Assembly (NCBI GenBank): GCA_019056805.1
Contig: DXJG01000002.1
Span: 285,103-349,102, forward strand
Length of the DNA stretch: 64,000 nt
Direction of reading: 5' to 3'
Origin: Candidatus Baldrarchaeota archaeon
Lineage (GTDB): Archaea > Asgardarchaeota > Baldrarchaeia > Baldrarchaeales > DXJG01
Below are positions 26,771 through 34,857 of the stretch, piece by piece. The position numbers and the translations under genes were made by a program. Every line of letters begins with the position of its first letter. Positions within the stretch are counted from its first letter, which is position 1. The notes under the pieces were generated by a model. That model saw only the letters and a list, made by a program, of their open reading frames with translations, did not search any database and had not been told where the DNA came from.

Positions 26771-27221
26771 ATGGAAAAGAAAGAAGATCTCAAGCTGTTC
26801 TTTGGAATTACTTGTGATGATATAAAATCCGAACTTTTATGTTTTAGGTATTCCTTGGGACTCTTCTTCATATCGCAGAGGAGCAGCTGAAGCTCCTTAC
26901 TTTATAAGAAAAGCTACATCTGGCATAATCTATAATATTTTTTCCGAAAATTTGGTTAACCTTGGATATTTTTGGAGATTTTGTGACCTTGGTGACATAA
27001 AAGTCGAAAATAAAACGTTAAATCAAGTTTATGAAGATTTGCTAAAAATTATTAAGGAGCATTATAATAGTAACGATGTTTTTCTTCTCTTAGGCGTTGA
27101 TCACATTATAACTTATCTTTGCATAAAAGCTGTAAAAACTAGTGTAGGAGGTAAGTGGGGCCTAATATATTTTGATTTGCATCCTGATCTCTATAAGGAA
27201 TATGAAGGAGATCTTAAGTGA
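26771..27221 (+). pseudogene. Broken agmatinase/arginase-family gene
   Basis: The remnant begins at ATG 26771 (MEKKEDLKLFFGITCDDIKS). It shifts frame near 26830 and continues in another frame as NFYVLGIPWDSSSSYRRGAA, then LLLGVDHIITY and FDLHPDLYKEYEGDLK. These match the agmatinase blocks GIPfD, GgDHsiTy and DAHpDlyDeYeG. One extra base around 26829-26832 would explain the frame change. The gene stops right after the DLHPDL metal motif, so the second half of the enzyme is absent. An inverted repeat begins six bases after the stop. The family removes urea from agmatine to make putrescine. With speD and speE intact elsewhere in the window, putrescine must come from another gene if this one is dead. 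Confidence 0.75.
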
Positions 27222-27227
27222 GGAGCA

Positions 27228-27281
27228 TTATACACCTAAATGATTTTTTAATTATATTTTGCTTATCGACGAGGTGTATAA
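27228..27281. repeat. 10-bp inverted repeat beside the truncated agmatinase
   Basis: TTATACACCT at 27228-27237 and AGGTGTATAA at 27272-27281 are exact reverse complements separated by 34 nt of AT-rich DNA. It begins directly after the premature stop of the agmatinase remnant. It could be the scar of a small mobile element or an RNA hairpin that ends transcription before the por operon. Confidence 0.5.
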
Positions 27282-27374
27282 AAGCCTATCTTTAATTGCT
27301 TATCCAACAAATATAAATAAACAAGAGACATACCACAACTGACAAAACTATTAATAATTTAATGAGGGGTAAAA

Positions 27375-27941
27375 ATGACAGAAGAAGACAAAATAATGGA
27401 AATTCGCTTTCATAGTCGTGGAGGACAAGGTGGATGGACTGCCTCGCAGCTTCTAGCTCTTGCAGCCTTAAAAGAAGGAAAATACATGCAGAGTTTTCCA
27501 ACATTTGGCCCCGAAAGACAAGGAGCTCCAATTCAAGCCTTTACAAGAATCAGCGATAAACCAATCAACTTACATGCAAGCGTTTATTTCCCAGATGTTG
27601 TGGTAGTTCTAGACCCAACTCTGCTTGGTCCTTCAGTCGTAGAAGGTATAAAAGAAAACACAATAATTATTGTAAACACTGACGAATCACCTCAAGAAAT
27701 TAAGGAAAAACTTGGCTTAAAAGACCGTGAAGTATGGACAGTAAACGCCACGGATCTAGCTATCAAAATCTTAGGACGCGCCATCACAAACACAGCAATG
27801 TTAGGCGCCATAGTTAAAGCTACAGGCATCGTAAAACTTGAATCGGTACTTGAAGTAACTAAAGAAAGATTTCCCGGTGAAGTTGGAGAGAAAAACGTAG
27901 AATTGATTAAAAGAGCATATGAGGAGGCGATAAAAGGATGA
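27375..27941 (+). CDS. porG: Pyruvate:ferredoxin oxidoreductase, gamma subunit
   Basis: This 188-residue protein is the gamma subunit of the 2-oxoacid:ferredoxin oxidoreductase. The family start is FHSRGGQGGWTASQLLALAA, followed by SFPTFGPERQGAPIQAFTRI and FPDVVVVLDPTLL. ATG 27375 follows GAGGGG. It is the first gene of four in the archaeal order G-D-A-B, with a four-base overlap to the next. The complex splits pyruvate to acetyl-CoA, CO2 and reduced ferredoxin in the cytosol. Confidence 0.95.
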   Translation: MTEEDKIMEIRFHSRGGQGGWTASQLLALAALKEGKYMQSFPTFGPERQGAPIQAFTRISDKPINLHASVYFPDVVVVLDPTLLGPSVVEGIKENTIIIVNTDESPQEIKEKLGLKDREVWTVNATDLAIKILGRAITNTAMLGAIVKATGIVKLESVLEVTKERFPGEVGEKNVELIKRAYEEAIKG

Positions 27942-28219
27942 GTCTTGAAGAAAAACTTCCTGGATGGAAAGAAATACCCATCGGCGGCATACCATTCAAA
28001 CCCAGCACCGAATACAAGACCGGAGACTGGAAAGTATTCAAACCAGTGATAAACTATGAAAAATGTACTAAATGTTTGTTCTGCCACATATATTGCCCCG
28101 ATGGTGCCATAAAAATTAAAGAGGACGGATACCCTGAGCCAGACTACGACTTCTGCAAGGGATGCGGTATTTGTGCGGAGGAATGCCCTGTAAAAGCTAT
28201 TGAAATGGTTAAAGATTAG
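27938..28219 (+). CDS. porD: Pyruvate:ferredoxin oxidoreductase, delta subunit (2[4Fe-4S])
   Basis: This 93-residue ferredoxin-like subunit carries two cluster motifs, CTKCLFCHIYCP and CKGCGICAEECP, each followed by a proline. It passes electrons from the thiamine site to ferredoxin. Its start ATGA overlaps the end of porG, and the next gene starts 14 nt later. Confidence 0.96.
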   Translation: MSLEEKLPGWKEIPIGGIPFKPSTEYKTGDWKVFKPVINYEKCTKCLFCHIYCPDGAIKIKEDGYPEPDYDFCKGCGICAEECPVKAIEMVKD

Positions 28220-28233
28220 TGGAGGTATGAAAA

Positions 28234-29454
28234 ATGGAGATCAAACAAATTCTTATGGGTTTAAATGGTGACGAAGCTGTTGCATACGCTATCAAACAAG
28301 TAGATCCAGATGTAGTTGCTGCTTACCCAATAACTCCACAAACTATCATCGTAGAGAGATTTTCTGAGTATGTTGCTGATGGCGAAGTGCATACAGAATT
28401 TATTTCTGTCGAATCTGAACATAGCGCCCTAAGCGCCTGTGTTGGCGCTGCAGCTGCTGGCGCCAGAGCTTTCACAGCAACCGCTGCAAATGGTTTAGCG
28501 CTTATGTGGGAAATCTTATACATAGCAGCTTCATGCAGACTTCCAATAGTCATGGCAATTGTAAATAGAGCTTTAAGCGGACCAATTAACATTCATTGTG
28601 ACCATAGCGATGCTATGGGTGCCAGAGACAGTGGATGGATTCAAATTTTCTGTGAAAATAGTCAAGAAGCTTACGACTCTACAATTCAAGCCTGGAGAAT
28701 AGCAGAACACCCTGATGTACAATTACCTGTCATGGTTTGTCTCGATGGTTTCGTACTAAGTCACACATTGGAAAATGTCATGACATTGCCAGACGAAGTT
28801 GTTAAAAAATTCATTGGCGAAAGAAAATTCGTAACGATAAAAAATCACTTTGGAAAGGAAGTTCCATTTATACTAGATCCTGAAAATCCGATCACCATCG
28901 GTCCATTAGACCTCTACGACTTCTACTTTGAACATAAAATGCAACAAATCCACGCTATGGAAAACGCTCCAAGAGTCATCGAAGAAGTCGGTAAAGAATA
29001 CGGAAAAATCTCTGGTAGAACCTACGGGCTGGTTCACCCATATAAATTAGAAGACGCTGAAATAGCTATTATCGGACTTGGATCAACGATGGGAACCGCA
29101 AAAATCGTTGTAGATAGATTAAGAGAGAAAGGTGTAAAAGCTGGGCTTCTAAGAATAAGATCCTTTAGACCATTCCCAGCTCAACAAATAATTGAACACT
29201 TAAAAGATAAGAAGGTAATCGGAGTTCTCGACAGAGCAGCAAGTTTCGGTGCCTATGGCGGTCCACTATTTAATGAAGTAAGAAACGCGTTTTATGATCA
29301 GGATATTAAACCATTAATCTCCAATTACATCTATGGACTCGGCGGCAGAGACATGCCTCCTCAGAGACTAATGATAATTTTCGAAGACCTACAGAAAATC
29401 ATGGAAACCAAGAGAATTGAAAAGACTGTAAAATATATTGGAGTTCGAGAATAG
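28234..29454 (+). CDS. porA: Pyruvate:ferredoxin oxidoreductase, alpha subunit
   Basis: This 406-residue alpha subunit has the family N-terminus MGLNGDEAVAYAIKQVDPDV and then AAYPITPQT. The SVESEHSALSACVGAAAAGA region helps form the active site with the beta subunit. The C-terminal third (GLGSTMGTAKIVVDRLREKG) is the transketolase C-like domain. GGAGG precedes ATG 28234. The closeness to pyruvate enzymes is judged by gene order and motif wording, and another 2-oxoacid is possible. Confidence 0.95.
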   Translation: MEIKQILMGLNGDEAVAYAIKQVDPDVVAAYPITPQTIIVERFSEYVADGEVHTEFISVESEHSALSACVGAAAAGARAFTATAANGLALMWEILYIAASCRLPIVMAIVNRALSGPINIHCDHSDAMGARDSGWIQIFCENSQEAYDSTIQAWRIAEHPDVQLPVMVCLDGFVLSHTLENVMTLPDEVVKKFIGERKFVTIKNHFGKEVPFILDPENPITIGPLDLYDFYFEHKMQQIHAMENAPRVIEEVGKEYGKISGRTYGLVHPYKLEDAEIAIIGLGSTMGTAKIVVDRLREKGVKAGLLRIRSFRPFPAQQIIEHLKDKKVIGVLDRAASFGAYGGPLFNEVRNAFYDQDIKPLISNYIYGLGGRDMPPQRLMIIFEDLQKIMETKRIEKTVKYIGVRE

Positions 29455-29467
29455 GAGGGGAGAATAA

Positions 29468-30448
29468 ATGGCTGAAAAATTAACTCTAAAAGATATTGCT
29501 AAAAAACCCGATCTACTTATGTCTGGCCACAGACTTTGTGCTGGATGTGCAGCAGGTACAATTGTGAGACTCGCATTAAAAGCAACACGAGGCCCCGTAA
29601 TTCTTGCTAACGCTACTGGTTGTCTCGAAGTAGCAACTACGATCTTCCCATACTCATCTTGGAAAGTACCATGGATACACAACGCATTTGAAAATGTTGC
29701 AGCCACCGCAAGCGGGATCGAAGCAGCATTTAGAGCAATGAAAAAGGTAAATAAAGGCCCATTGGCAAAATATGAACATATAGACGTAATAGCATTTGCA
29801 GGAGACGGAGGAACCTACGACATAGGATTCCAAGCCTTAAGTGGAGCCCTTGAAAGAGGACACGACTTCCTATACATACTCTATGACAATGAAGCCTACA
29901 TGAACACAGGTATTCAAAGAAGTGGCGGGACTCCTCGCTTTGCTTGGACTACTACCTCTCCTGCTGGCAAGGTTATCCCAGGTAAGCGAAAATGGAAGAA
30001 ACCAATTGCAAGAGTAGTTGCTGAACATGAAATTCCCTATGTGGCAACCGCAAGCATAGCATATCCAATGGACTTCGTTAGGAAAGTTAGAAAAGGCTTA
30101 GAGGTTGAAGGACCAGCTTTTATACATGTACTATCTCCTTGTACACGTGGTTGGAGATATCCACCAGAAAAAACCATAAAGATAGCTAAGTTAGCTGTTG
30201 AAACATGTTTCTTACCGCTGTGGGAAGCAGAGTTCAAAGATGGTGAAATAGTCTACACACTTTCCGCTCCCAGCGAGAGAATCGCTAGAAAACCCGAGTT
30301 AAAGAAACCTATTGAAGAGTATTTAAAGCTTCAGGGAAGATTTAGCCACCTATTTAGGCCCAAGAAAAGAGACGACCTCATAAGCGAAATTCAACAATGG
30401 GTAGACTACGAATGGAGATTGATATTAAAAAGATGCGGAAAACTTTAA
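29468..30448 (+). CDS. porB: Pyruvate:ferredoxin oxidoreductase, beta subunit
   Basis: This 326-residue beta subunit binds thiamine diphosphate. The first cysteines (GHRLCAGCAAG) and a later one at TGCLE bind the proximal 4Fe-4S cluster. The thiamine motif is FAGDGGTYDIGFQALSGALE followed by YDNEAYMNTG. GGAGGGG precedes ATG 29468. It completes the por operon. The next 280 bases lead to the profilin-like gene. Confidence 0.96.
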   Translation: MAEKLTLKDIAKKPDLLMSGHRLCAGCAAGTIVRLALKATRGPVILANATGCLEVATTIFPYSSWKVPWIHNAFENVAATASGIEAAFRAMKKVNKGPLAKYEHIDVIAFAGDGGTYDIGFQALSGALERGHDFLYILYDNEAYMNTGIQRSGGTPRFAWTTTSPAGKVIPGKRKWKKPIARVVAEHEIPYVATASIAYPMDFVRKVRKGLEVEGPAFIHVLSPCTRGWRYPPEKTIKIAKLAVETCFLPLWEAEFKDGEIVYTLSAPSERIARKPELKKPIEEYLKLQGRFSHLFRPKKRDDLISEIQQWVDYEWRLILKRCGKL

Positions 30449-30677
30449 ACCCAATTTATCTCTTTTTTAATCCTCAGTAAAATGACAAAATTTTCCTAAA
30501 GATCTAAATATAATAAAAGTTTTAGAAGATTAGGACCGCTAAAACTACATTAATTTTTTCAAAAATCTCCACTATAAGCATAACCTTTTAGATTTCTATT
30601 TTTAAACGTGTATCGAAAGTAACGCTATTTTACAAGTCTTTATTCTTTGATTGTAGTTTTTATCGGCATATTTATGA

Positions 30678-30706
30678 TTAGAAAACTTAATATTTAAGTT
30701 TTCTAA
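30678..30706. promoter_or_regulatory. 13-bp palindrome over the TATA box of the profilin-like gene
   Basis: TTAGAAAACTTAA (30678-30690) and TTAAGTTTTCTAA (30694-30706) are perfect reverse complements with a TAT spacer. The centre contains AATATTTAA, a good TATA box placed about 35-43 bases before ATG 30732. A repressor bound here would block TBP. GGTGGT, the ribosome site, is at 30717-30722. Confidence 0.65.
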
Positions 30707-30731
30707 ATTGTTGTAATGGTGGTAATAAAAA

Positions 30732-31103
30732 ATGTCCGAAGAAGCTATACATATAATAAGCGAATTAATGACACAAAATCCCACGATTACGGCCTTAGCC
30801 ATTGTTTCAAGCAGCGATCAAGTTTTATGGCAAACACCAAGCTGGAATATCCAAGGATCAAGAATCATCTCGGCTTGGATGAATAGAGAACCTAGCATAG
30901 TTGTTCAAGGTGTAAAATATTCAACCTTCCAAGCAGAACCAGAAAAACTTATAGCCAAAAACCTCTTTGGCTACGGTTATATAGTTGCAACACCTATAAC
31001 CAGCGAGTTATTTCTAGTAGCTTACGTTATCCCCGATGGAGATCCAAAAGCAGCTTTTGTAGATCTGTATAATGCAGCTATAAAAATAAGAAAAATAATC
31101 TAA
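30732..31103 (+). CDS. Profilin-like protein, Asgard type
   Basis: This 123-residue protein reads like a profilin. A first helix (AIHIISELMTQ) is followed by strands ITALAIVSSSDQVLWQTPSW, a helix with ISAWM, then VVQGVKYSTFQAEPEKLIAK, GYGYIVATPI and a long final helix (DPKAAFVDLYNAAIKIRKII). Eukaryotic profilins show the same order, with the GvKY strand, the GK.G..G turn and the C-terminal helix. Profilins bind actin monomers and slow filament growth, and Asgard versions do so with eukaryotic actin. A roadblock/LC7 protein is the main alternative. Its promoter carries a striking palindrome. No actin gene is in this window. Confidence 0.7.
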   Translation: MSEEAIHIISELMTQNPTITALAIVSSSDQVLWQTPSWNIQGSRIISAWMNREPSIVVQGVKYSTFQAEPEKLIAKNLFGYGYIVATPITSELFLVAYVIPDGDPKAAFVDLYNAAIKIRKII

Positions 31104-31200
31104 TTTAAAATTAGTTTTTGAATCTTAATTTTATTTGATTTTGTTTTAAGAACACTATTAATTTATATTAGGGAGACATATTAAGAGCATTGGTGATTAC

Positions 31201-31932
31201 ATGGCATTTGTCGGCGCAACTGGAGATATTCACTCCCCCAAACACTTTCAACTATTTAAAGAAGCGCTAGAAAAAACAGAGATAGATAAACTTGACATTC
31301 TAATTTTCGCCGGAGATCTCATCTACAAAGGAAAAATCGAAGAATTTAAAAACATTCTAAAGGCTTTAGACGATTTTGGAGTTAAATGTCCAATCGTATC
31401 CATCTTTGGAAATGAGGAGTATGAACACCTCCACAATAAAATTCGTGAAATTACCTCTGGAAAAATCACATTTCTCGAAGATGAACTTCTAGAAATTAAA
31501 ACCAACGGAAAAACTTTAGGAATAGTTGGCTCAAAGGGATCGCTAGACAAACCTACAACGTGGCAAGCAAGAAATATCCCAAACATTAGAGAAATATATA
31601 GCGAGAGAGTAAACAAAGTCGATGAACTACTCGGAAAGTTAAATACAGACTTTAAGATACTTGTTTTACATTATGCTCCGACCTATAAAACACTTGAAGG
31701 AGAAAAACCATCAATTTACCCTTATCTAGGATGCAAAAAATATGAAAAAATTATTGCCAAGAGACGTCCAGACCTTGTTATCCATGGTCATGCTCACAAT
31801 GGAAAACCAAAGGATTATGTAGAAAATATCCCAATATACAATGTTTCTCTTCCCTTGGTTAAAAAAATAATCACCATCAAACTTCCAATTAAAACGTCTC
31901 TAGAATACTTCTTTGCAAAGAGGGAAAGATAA
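31201..31932 (+). CDS. Calcineurin-like metallophosphoesterase
   Basis: This 243-residue phosphoesterase has the metal-site blocks in order: TGDIHSP at the N-terminus, IFAGDLIYKG near residue 37, SIFGNEEYE near residue 66, VLHYAPTYK and VIHGHAHNGKP. It ends with a short KIITIKLPIKTSLEYFFAKR tail. The family cleaves phosphomonoesters or diesters using two metals. The substrate is unknown. The next small gene starts one base after its stop. Confidence 0.85.
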   Translation: MAFVGATGDIHSPKHFQLFKEALEKTEIDKLDILIFAGDLIYKGKIEEFKNILKALDDFGVKCPIVSIFGNEEYEHLHNKIREITSGKITFLEDELLEIKTNGKTLGIVGSKGSLDKPTTWQARNIPNIREIYSERVNKVDELLGKLNTDFKILVLHYAPTYKTLEGEKPSIYPYLGCKKYEKIIAKRRPDLVIHGHAHNGKPKDYVENIPIYNVSLPLVKKIITIKLPIKTSLEYFFAKRER

Positions 31933-31933
31933 A

Positions 31934-32203
31934 ATGAGAGAATTTCTTGAAATAGAAGATCCTGACGCCTTTATAAAAATATCTCAAGCCGCTAATTTCG
32001 TAATTAGAGTCGATCCATTCATTTTTATCTACATCTATGGCCTTATATTCTACATCGACCTTGGAAAACTAGAGACTGCAGAAGTCAAGAAAATCTTTCA
32101 AAATCTTAGAGACAAGCTAGTAATCGTAAAGAACGTGGAAAAAAGCAGGTCTATATATGAATTCCTAAAAGAAAAGTTAGGAAAAAGAATGAAGAAACCC
32201 TAG
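31934..32203 (+). CDS. Small protein of unknown function
   Basis: This 89-residue protein starts at ATG 31934 directly after the phosphoesterase, so the two are likely co-expressed. It has a strand-rich middle (FVIRVDPFIFIYIYGLIFYI) followed by two charged helices that end KEKLGKRMKKP. The hydrophobic stretch contains aromatic residues and one aspartate and may be a buried sheet and not a membrane segment. No family is recognised. The last four bases overlap the converging deacetylase-like gene. Confidence 0.65.
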   Translation: MREFLEIEDPDAFIKISQAANFVIRVDPFIFIYIYGLIFYIDLGKLETAEVKKIFQNLRDKLVIVKNVEKSRSIYEFLKEKLGKRMKKP

Positions 32204-33045
32204 TCATCTGTAGCAAGCAGTTTAACAATTTGCGGAAATATGTATTCTGCTACATCTCTTCTTGATCCACCACCAGTTAAAACTACATATTTTCCTTCAC
32301 ATACTTCCTCACTGCAAATCTTCACAACTTTTACAAGTTCTATAAAAAAGTTTGGTGATAGTCCTCGATCTCCGTAGTCTCCTTCACACGTGTCATGTCC
32401 CAAAAAATGAAAAATTATCTGGGGCCGAAAACTACGGACCCTTGGTATAAATTCTTCCTTAACAAATTTAAGATACATCTCATCCGTAGTTTTCCACCCG
32501 ACATCTACATCGACTTTTGTACCGTCATCTTCAATAACATTACTACTACAGAAACATACATGTAATACATCTCTATTTCCCATAAACATTGCTCTATCTC
32601 CGTCTCCATGATGACTATCAGTATCTAAAATCGCAAACTTCTTCACTCCATGTTTTTCTCTCAGATACCTAATTGTTGGTCCTAGAGATGACAAATAGGT
32701 CCCACCCCATGCACTAGATGGGCCAGCATGATGACCTGCTGCAACCGTAAATACTAATGCATTTCTTAATTCTCCTTTCCACACCATTTCTGCTGCCTTT
32801 ACACAACCACCCACCGCTCTTAAAGCCCCCTCATAATACCATGCACTTCTAGTCTGTTCCAAAAGTTCTGGAGTATGAACTTTTCTTAACAGTTCCTCAT
32901 CAACAGGCGGAGAGTCAAATAACTGAACATTTGGAAGCCTTAAAATATCATTCATAACCTCGGGAAAATTCCTAAACTTATCTCCAATAATCGGCCAATC
33001 CCGTCCCTTAAAAACGCTCGAAAAGAAAACTCCAGTTATCCGCAT
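32200..33045 (-). CDS. Histone deacetylase-family amidohydrolase
   Basis: This 281-residue protein belongs to the arginase/deacetylase fold of class II HDAC-like enzymes. The paired catalytic histidines are in AAGHHAGPSSAWG. The zinc ligands are in ILDTDSHHGDGDRAMF, and a further aspartate lies in FLGHDTCEGDYGDRGLSP. The closing GGGSRRDVAEYIFPQ block is typical. Targets could be acetylated polyamines, acetyl-lysine or small acetamides. The presence of speD and speE in this genome makes polyamine deacetylation a reasonable thought but not a finding. It overlaps the MaoC-like gene by ten bases. Confidence 0.87.
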   Translation of the reverse strand: MRITGVFFSSVFKGRDWPIIGDKFRNFPEVMNDILRLPNVQLFDSPPVDEELLRKVHTPELLEQTRSAWYYEGALRAVGGCVKAAEMVWKGELRNALVFTVAAGHHAGPSSAWGGTYLSSLGPTIRYLREKHGVKKFAILDTDSHHGDGDRAMFMGNRDVLHVCFCSSNVIEDDGTKVDVDVGWKTTDEMYLKFVKEEFIPRVRSFRPQIIFHFLGHDTCEGDYGDRGLSPNFFIELVKVVKICSEEVCEGKYVVLTGGGSRRDVAEYIFPQIVKLLATDD

Positions 33046-33512
33046 TTTACCCTCCTCACTGTCTGGGTACTTCGTTTTTTAAAAAGAATTTTAGCATCAC
33101 AAACCATCACAATCTCACCACGTTGATTAACAACCTCGTTATGAAACGTTATTAGTCCCGTCTCGCCTCTATCCTCCATACCGACTATCTTCATTTTTAC
33201 TTTTATTGTATCTCCTATAAAAACTGGTCGAGTAAACCTTAATCGATCCACACCATAAAAGGCTTCTACCGTACCTTCTAGGAACCCTATACGTCCCCAC
33301 AAGCCTGTCATTATAGCGAATGTTAAAGCGCCATGGGCAATACGCCTACCAAACCTTGTCTTCTTTGCAAATTCTTTATCTATGTGAAGAGGATTAAAAT
33401 CCCCGCTTATTCCAGCAAAATTAACAATATCGGCCTCTGTTACCGTTCTAGCTGGAGATTCAAACTCTTCACCCTCTTTAAAATCTTCAAAAAATCTACC
33501 AACCTCAACCAT
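33036..33512 (-). CDS. MaoC-like acyl dehydratase (hot-dog fold)
   Basis: This protein of 158 residues has the MaoC/R-hydratase motif: RTVTEADIVNFAGISGDFNP followed by LHIDKEFAKKT and GRRIAHGALTFAIMTGLWGR. The conserved D-x4-H pair (GDFNPLHID) is the catalytic dyad that hydrates enoyl-CoA. MVEVGRFFEDF at 33512 is a normal family N-terminus. A longer frame to 33563 adds an unlikely leader. The natural acyl-CoA is not known. Confidence 0.85.
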   Translation of the reverse strand: MVEVGRFFEDFKEGEEFESPARTVTEADIVNFAGISGDFNPLHIDKEFAKKTRFGRRIAHGALTFAIMTGLWGRIGFLEGTVEAFYGVDRLRFTRPVFIGDTIKVKMKIVGMEDRGETGLITFHNEVVNQRGEIVMVCDAKILFKKRSTQTVRRVKCG

Positions 33513-33559
33513 ATCATCACCTGCAAACATGATGAATTTTACTTTCAACAGTAATATTC

Positions 33560-34003
33560 TCAACCTTTTCCTTTATTTTTGTGTTTAGGGACCCAAACTC
33601 TTTCAGCATCTAAAATATGAGCGACTCGCCATCCACGTTCCTCCAAAGTTATACTAATATATTTGCGATGACATCTCCATGGGAACCTCTCCGCACACAT
33701 GATTACAGTTCTACTGTCCTCAGCTATTTTCTCCAGCTTTTTAATACCCATCATAAACTCTACGCTTTCCATATATCTCTTGTATCCACCTCTCCTATAT
33801 CCTCCTAATTCCTTACCCAAATAGATGTACCGTATTCCTTCCTGTTTCAAAAGATGCTCCAATTTTTCTTTTTTAAAATGTTCAAGCTTACTGGTAGGAA
33901 ATCTTCTAACATCAACCAAAATACTTATCTTAAACTGCTTCAAAAGCGATAAAAATTCCTCAAAACTCCTAGTACTATGACCAATAGTAAAGATTTCTTT
34001 CAT
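33560..34003 (-). CDS. DUF488 family protein
   Basis: This 147-residue protein of the DUF488 family opens with IFTIGHSTRSFEEFLSLLKQ, then ILVDVRRFPTSKLEHF. Its C-terminal MCAERFPWRCHRKYISITLE keeps the family's cysteine and arginine pattern. The function is unsettled; a nucleic-acid or metal role has been suggested for the family. ATG 34003 has GGTG six bases upstream. Earlier GTG codons are inside the ribosome site. Confidence 0.85.
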   Translation of the reverse strand: MKEIFTIGHSTRSFEEFLSLLKQFKISILVDVRRFPTSKLEHFKKEKLEHLLKQEGIRYIYLGKELGGYRRGGYKRYMESVEFMMGIKKLEKIAEDSRTVIMCAERFPWRCHRKYISITLEERGWRVAHILDAERVWVPKHKNKGKG

Positions 34004-34062
34004 TAAATTCACCACTAATCATATATTAAATTACAAATTCGATTTAAGTTGGAGGGATAACC

Positions 34063-34491
34063 ATGAAATATGTAAACGACAGTTTCACGATAAAAACTAG
34101 TAAACGATTAGAAATAATAGATATTACAAATTATGTTGAAAGCATGGTTAGAAAATCTGGAATAAAAGAAGGAGTACTGATTGTTTTTGAACCTCATACC
34201 ACAGCGGCTATAACAATTAATGAGAACGATCCTGAACTATTTGAAGATCTACTCCATATTTATACCAAAATTGCACCAATAGAACAGAAGTATCAACACA
34301 ACTTGAAGTATGCAGGTGTCCCCGGAGAACAGAACGCTCATGCTCACATACTTTCCTCACTTATAAAACCCTCAGTAATTATCCCAATAACAAATGGAGG
34401 TATCCAGCTAGGTACATGGCAGAGAGTGTTATTTGTTGAAATGGATGGACCAAGAACCAGAAAAGTCTATATAAAAGTAATAGGAGAATAG
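34063..34491 (+). CDS. YjbQ/UPF0047 family protein, second copy
   Basis: This 142-residue YjbQ protein keeps the full site: VFEPHTTAAITINENDPELF, then NAHAHILSSLIKPSVIIPIT and GGIQLGTWQRVLFVEMDGPR. The HTTAA and NAHAH blocks carry the conserved histidines. GGAGG precedes ATG 34063. It differs from the copy at 21031 in the HTTAA block, so the two are diverged paralogues and this one is more likely to be the active enzyme. A thiamine-phosphate synthase activity has been reported for family members, but the main role is unclear. Confidence 0.88.
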   Translation: MKYVNDSFTIKTSKRLEIIDITNYVESMVRKSGIKEGVLIVFEPHTTAAITINENDPELFEDLLHIYTKIAPIEQKYQHNLKYAGVPGEQNAHAHILSSLIKPSVIIPITNGGIQLGTWQRVLFVEMDGPRTRKVYIKVIGE

Positions 34492-34510
34492 TTTTAACTA
34501 AAAAGTTGAG

Positions 34511-34840
34511 TTATCTAACTTTGGTACCCGGTGGAACCTCTTCTTCCACCGTTAAAAGTATTGGTTTCTCTTTAGTGTCAGCAGCAAGGAGCATACCTTG
34601 AGACTCGATCCCTCTAAATTTCTTTGGCTCTAGATTCACGAGTACAACTATGAGTTTTCCCTCAATTTCCTCTGGTTTATACCAGCGTGCAATACCAGCA
34701 ACTAATTGTCTTTTCTCTTCTCCTAAATCCACTTCTAAGCGGATTAGATTTTTTGTTCCTTTAACTTGTTCGGCTTTCAGAACTTTTCCAATTCTTATAT
34801 CTAATTTTTGAAACTCGCTAAATGATATAGTTTCCACCAT
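34511..34840 (-). CDS. tRNA-binding protein (MetRS beta/Trbp111 type)
   Basis: This 109-residue OB-fold protein has the EMAP/Trbp111 motif FQKLDIRIGKVLKAEQV, then RLEVDLGEEKRQLVAGIA and the closing KKFRGIESQGMLLAA. In many archaea it is a separate partner of methionyl-tRNA synthetase that binds the tRNA corner. It follows scpB by 17 bases on the same strand, so it seems to belong to the smc operon transcript. Confidence 0.9.
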   Translation of the reverse strand: MVETISFSEFQKLDIRIGKVLKAEQVKGTKNLIRLEVDLGEEKRQLVAGIARWYKPEEIEGKLIVVLVNLEPKKFRGIESQGMLLAADTKEKPILLTVEEEVPPGTKVR

Positions 34841-34857
34841 TGCATATCCCTCTCAAA

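Noticed and set aside
27292-27531. Minus-strand ORF of 79 codons at the start of porG
   Set aside because: It is a shadow of the well-supported porG reading frame, without a ribosome site or family features.
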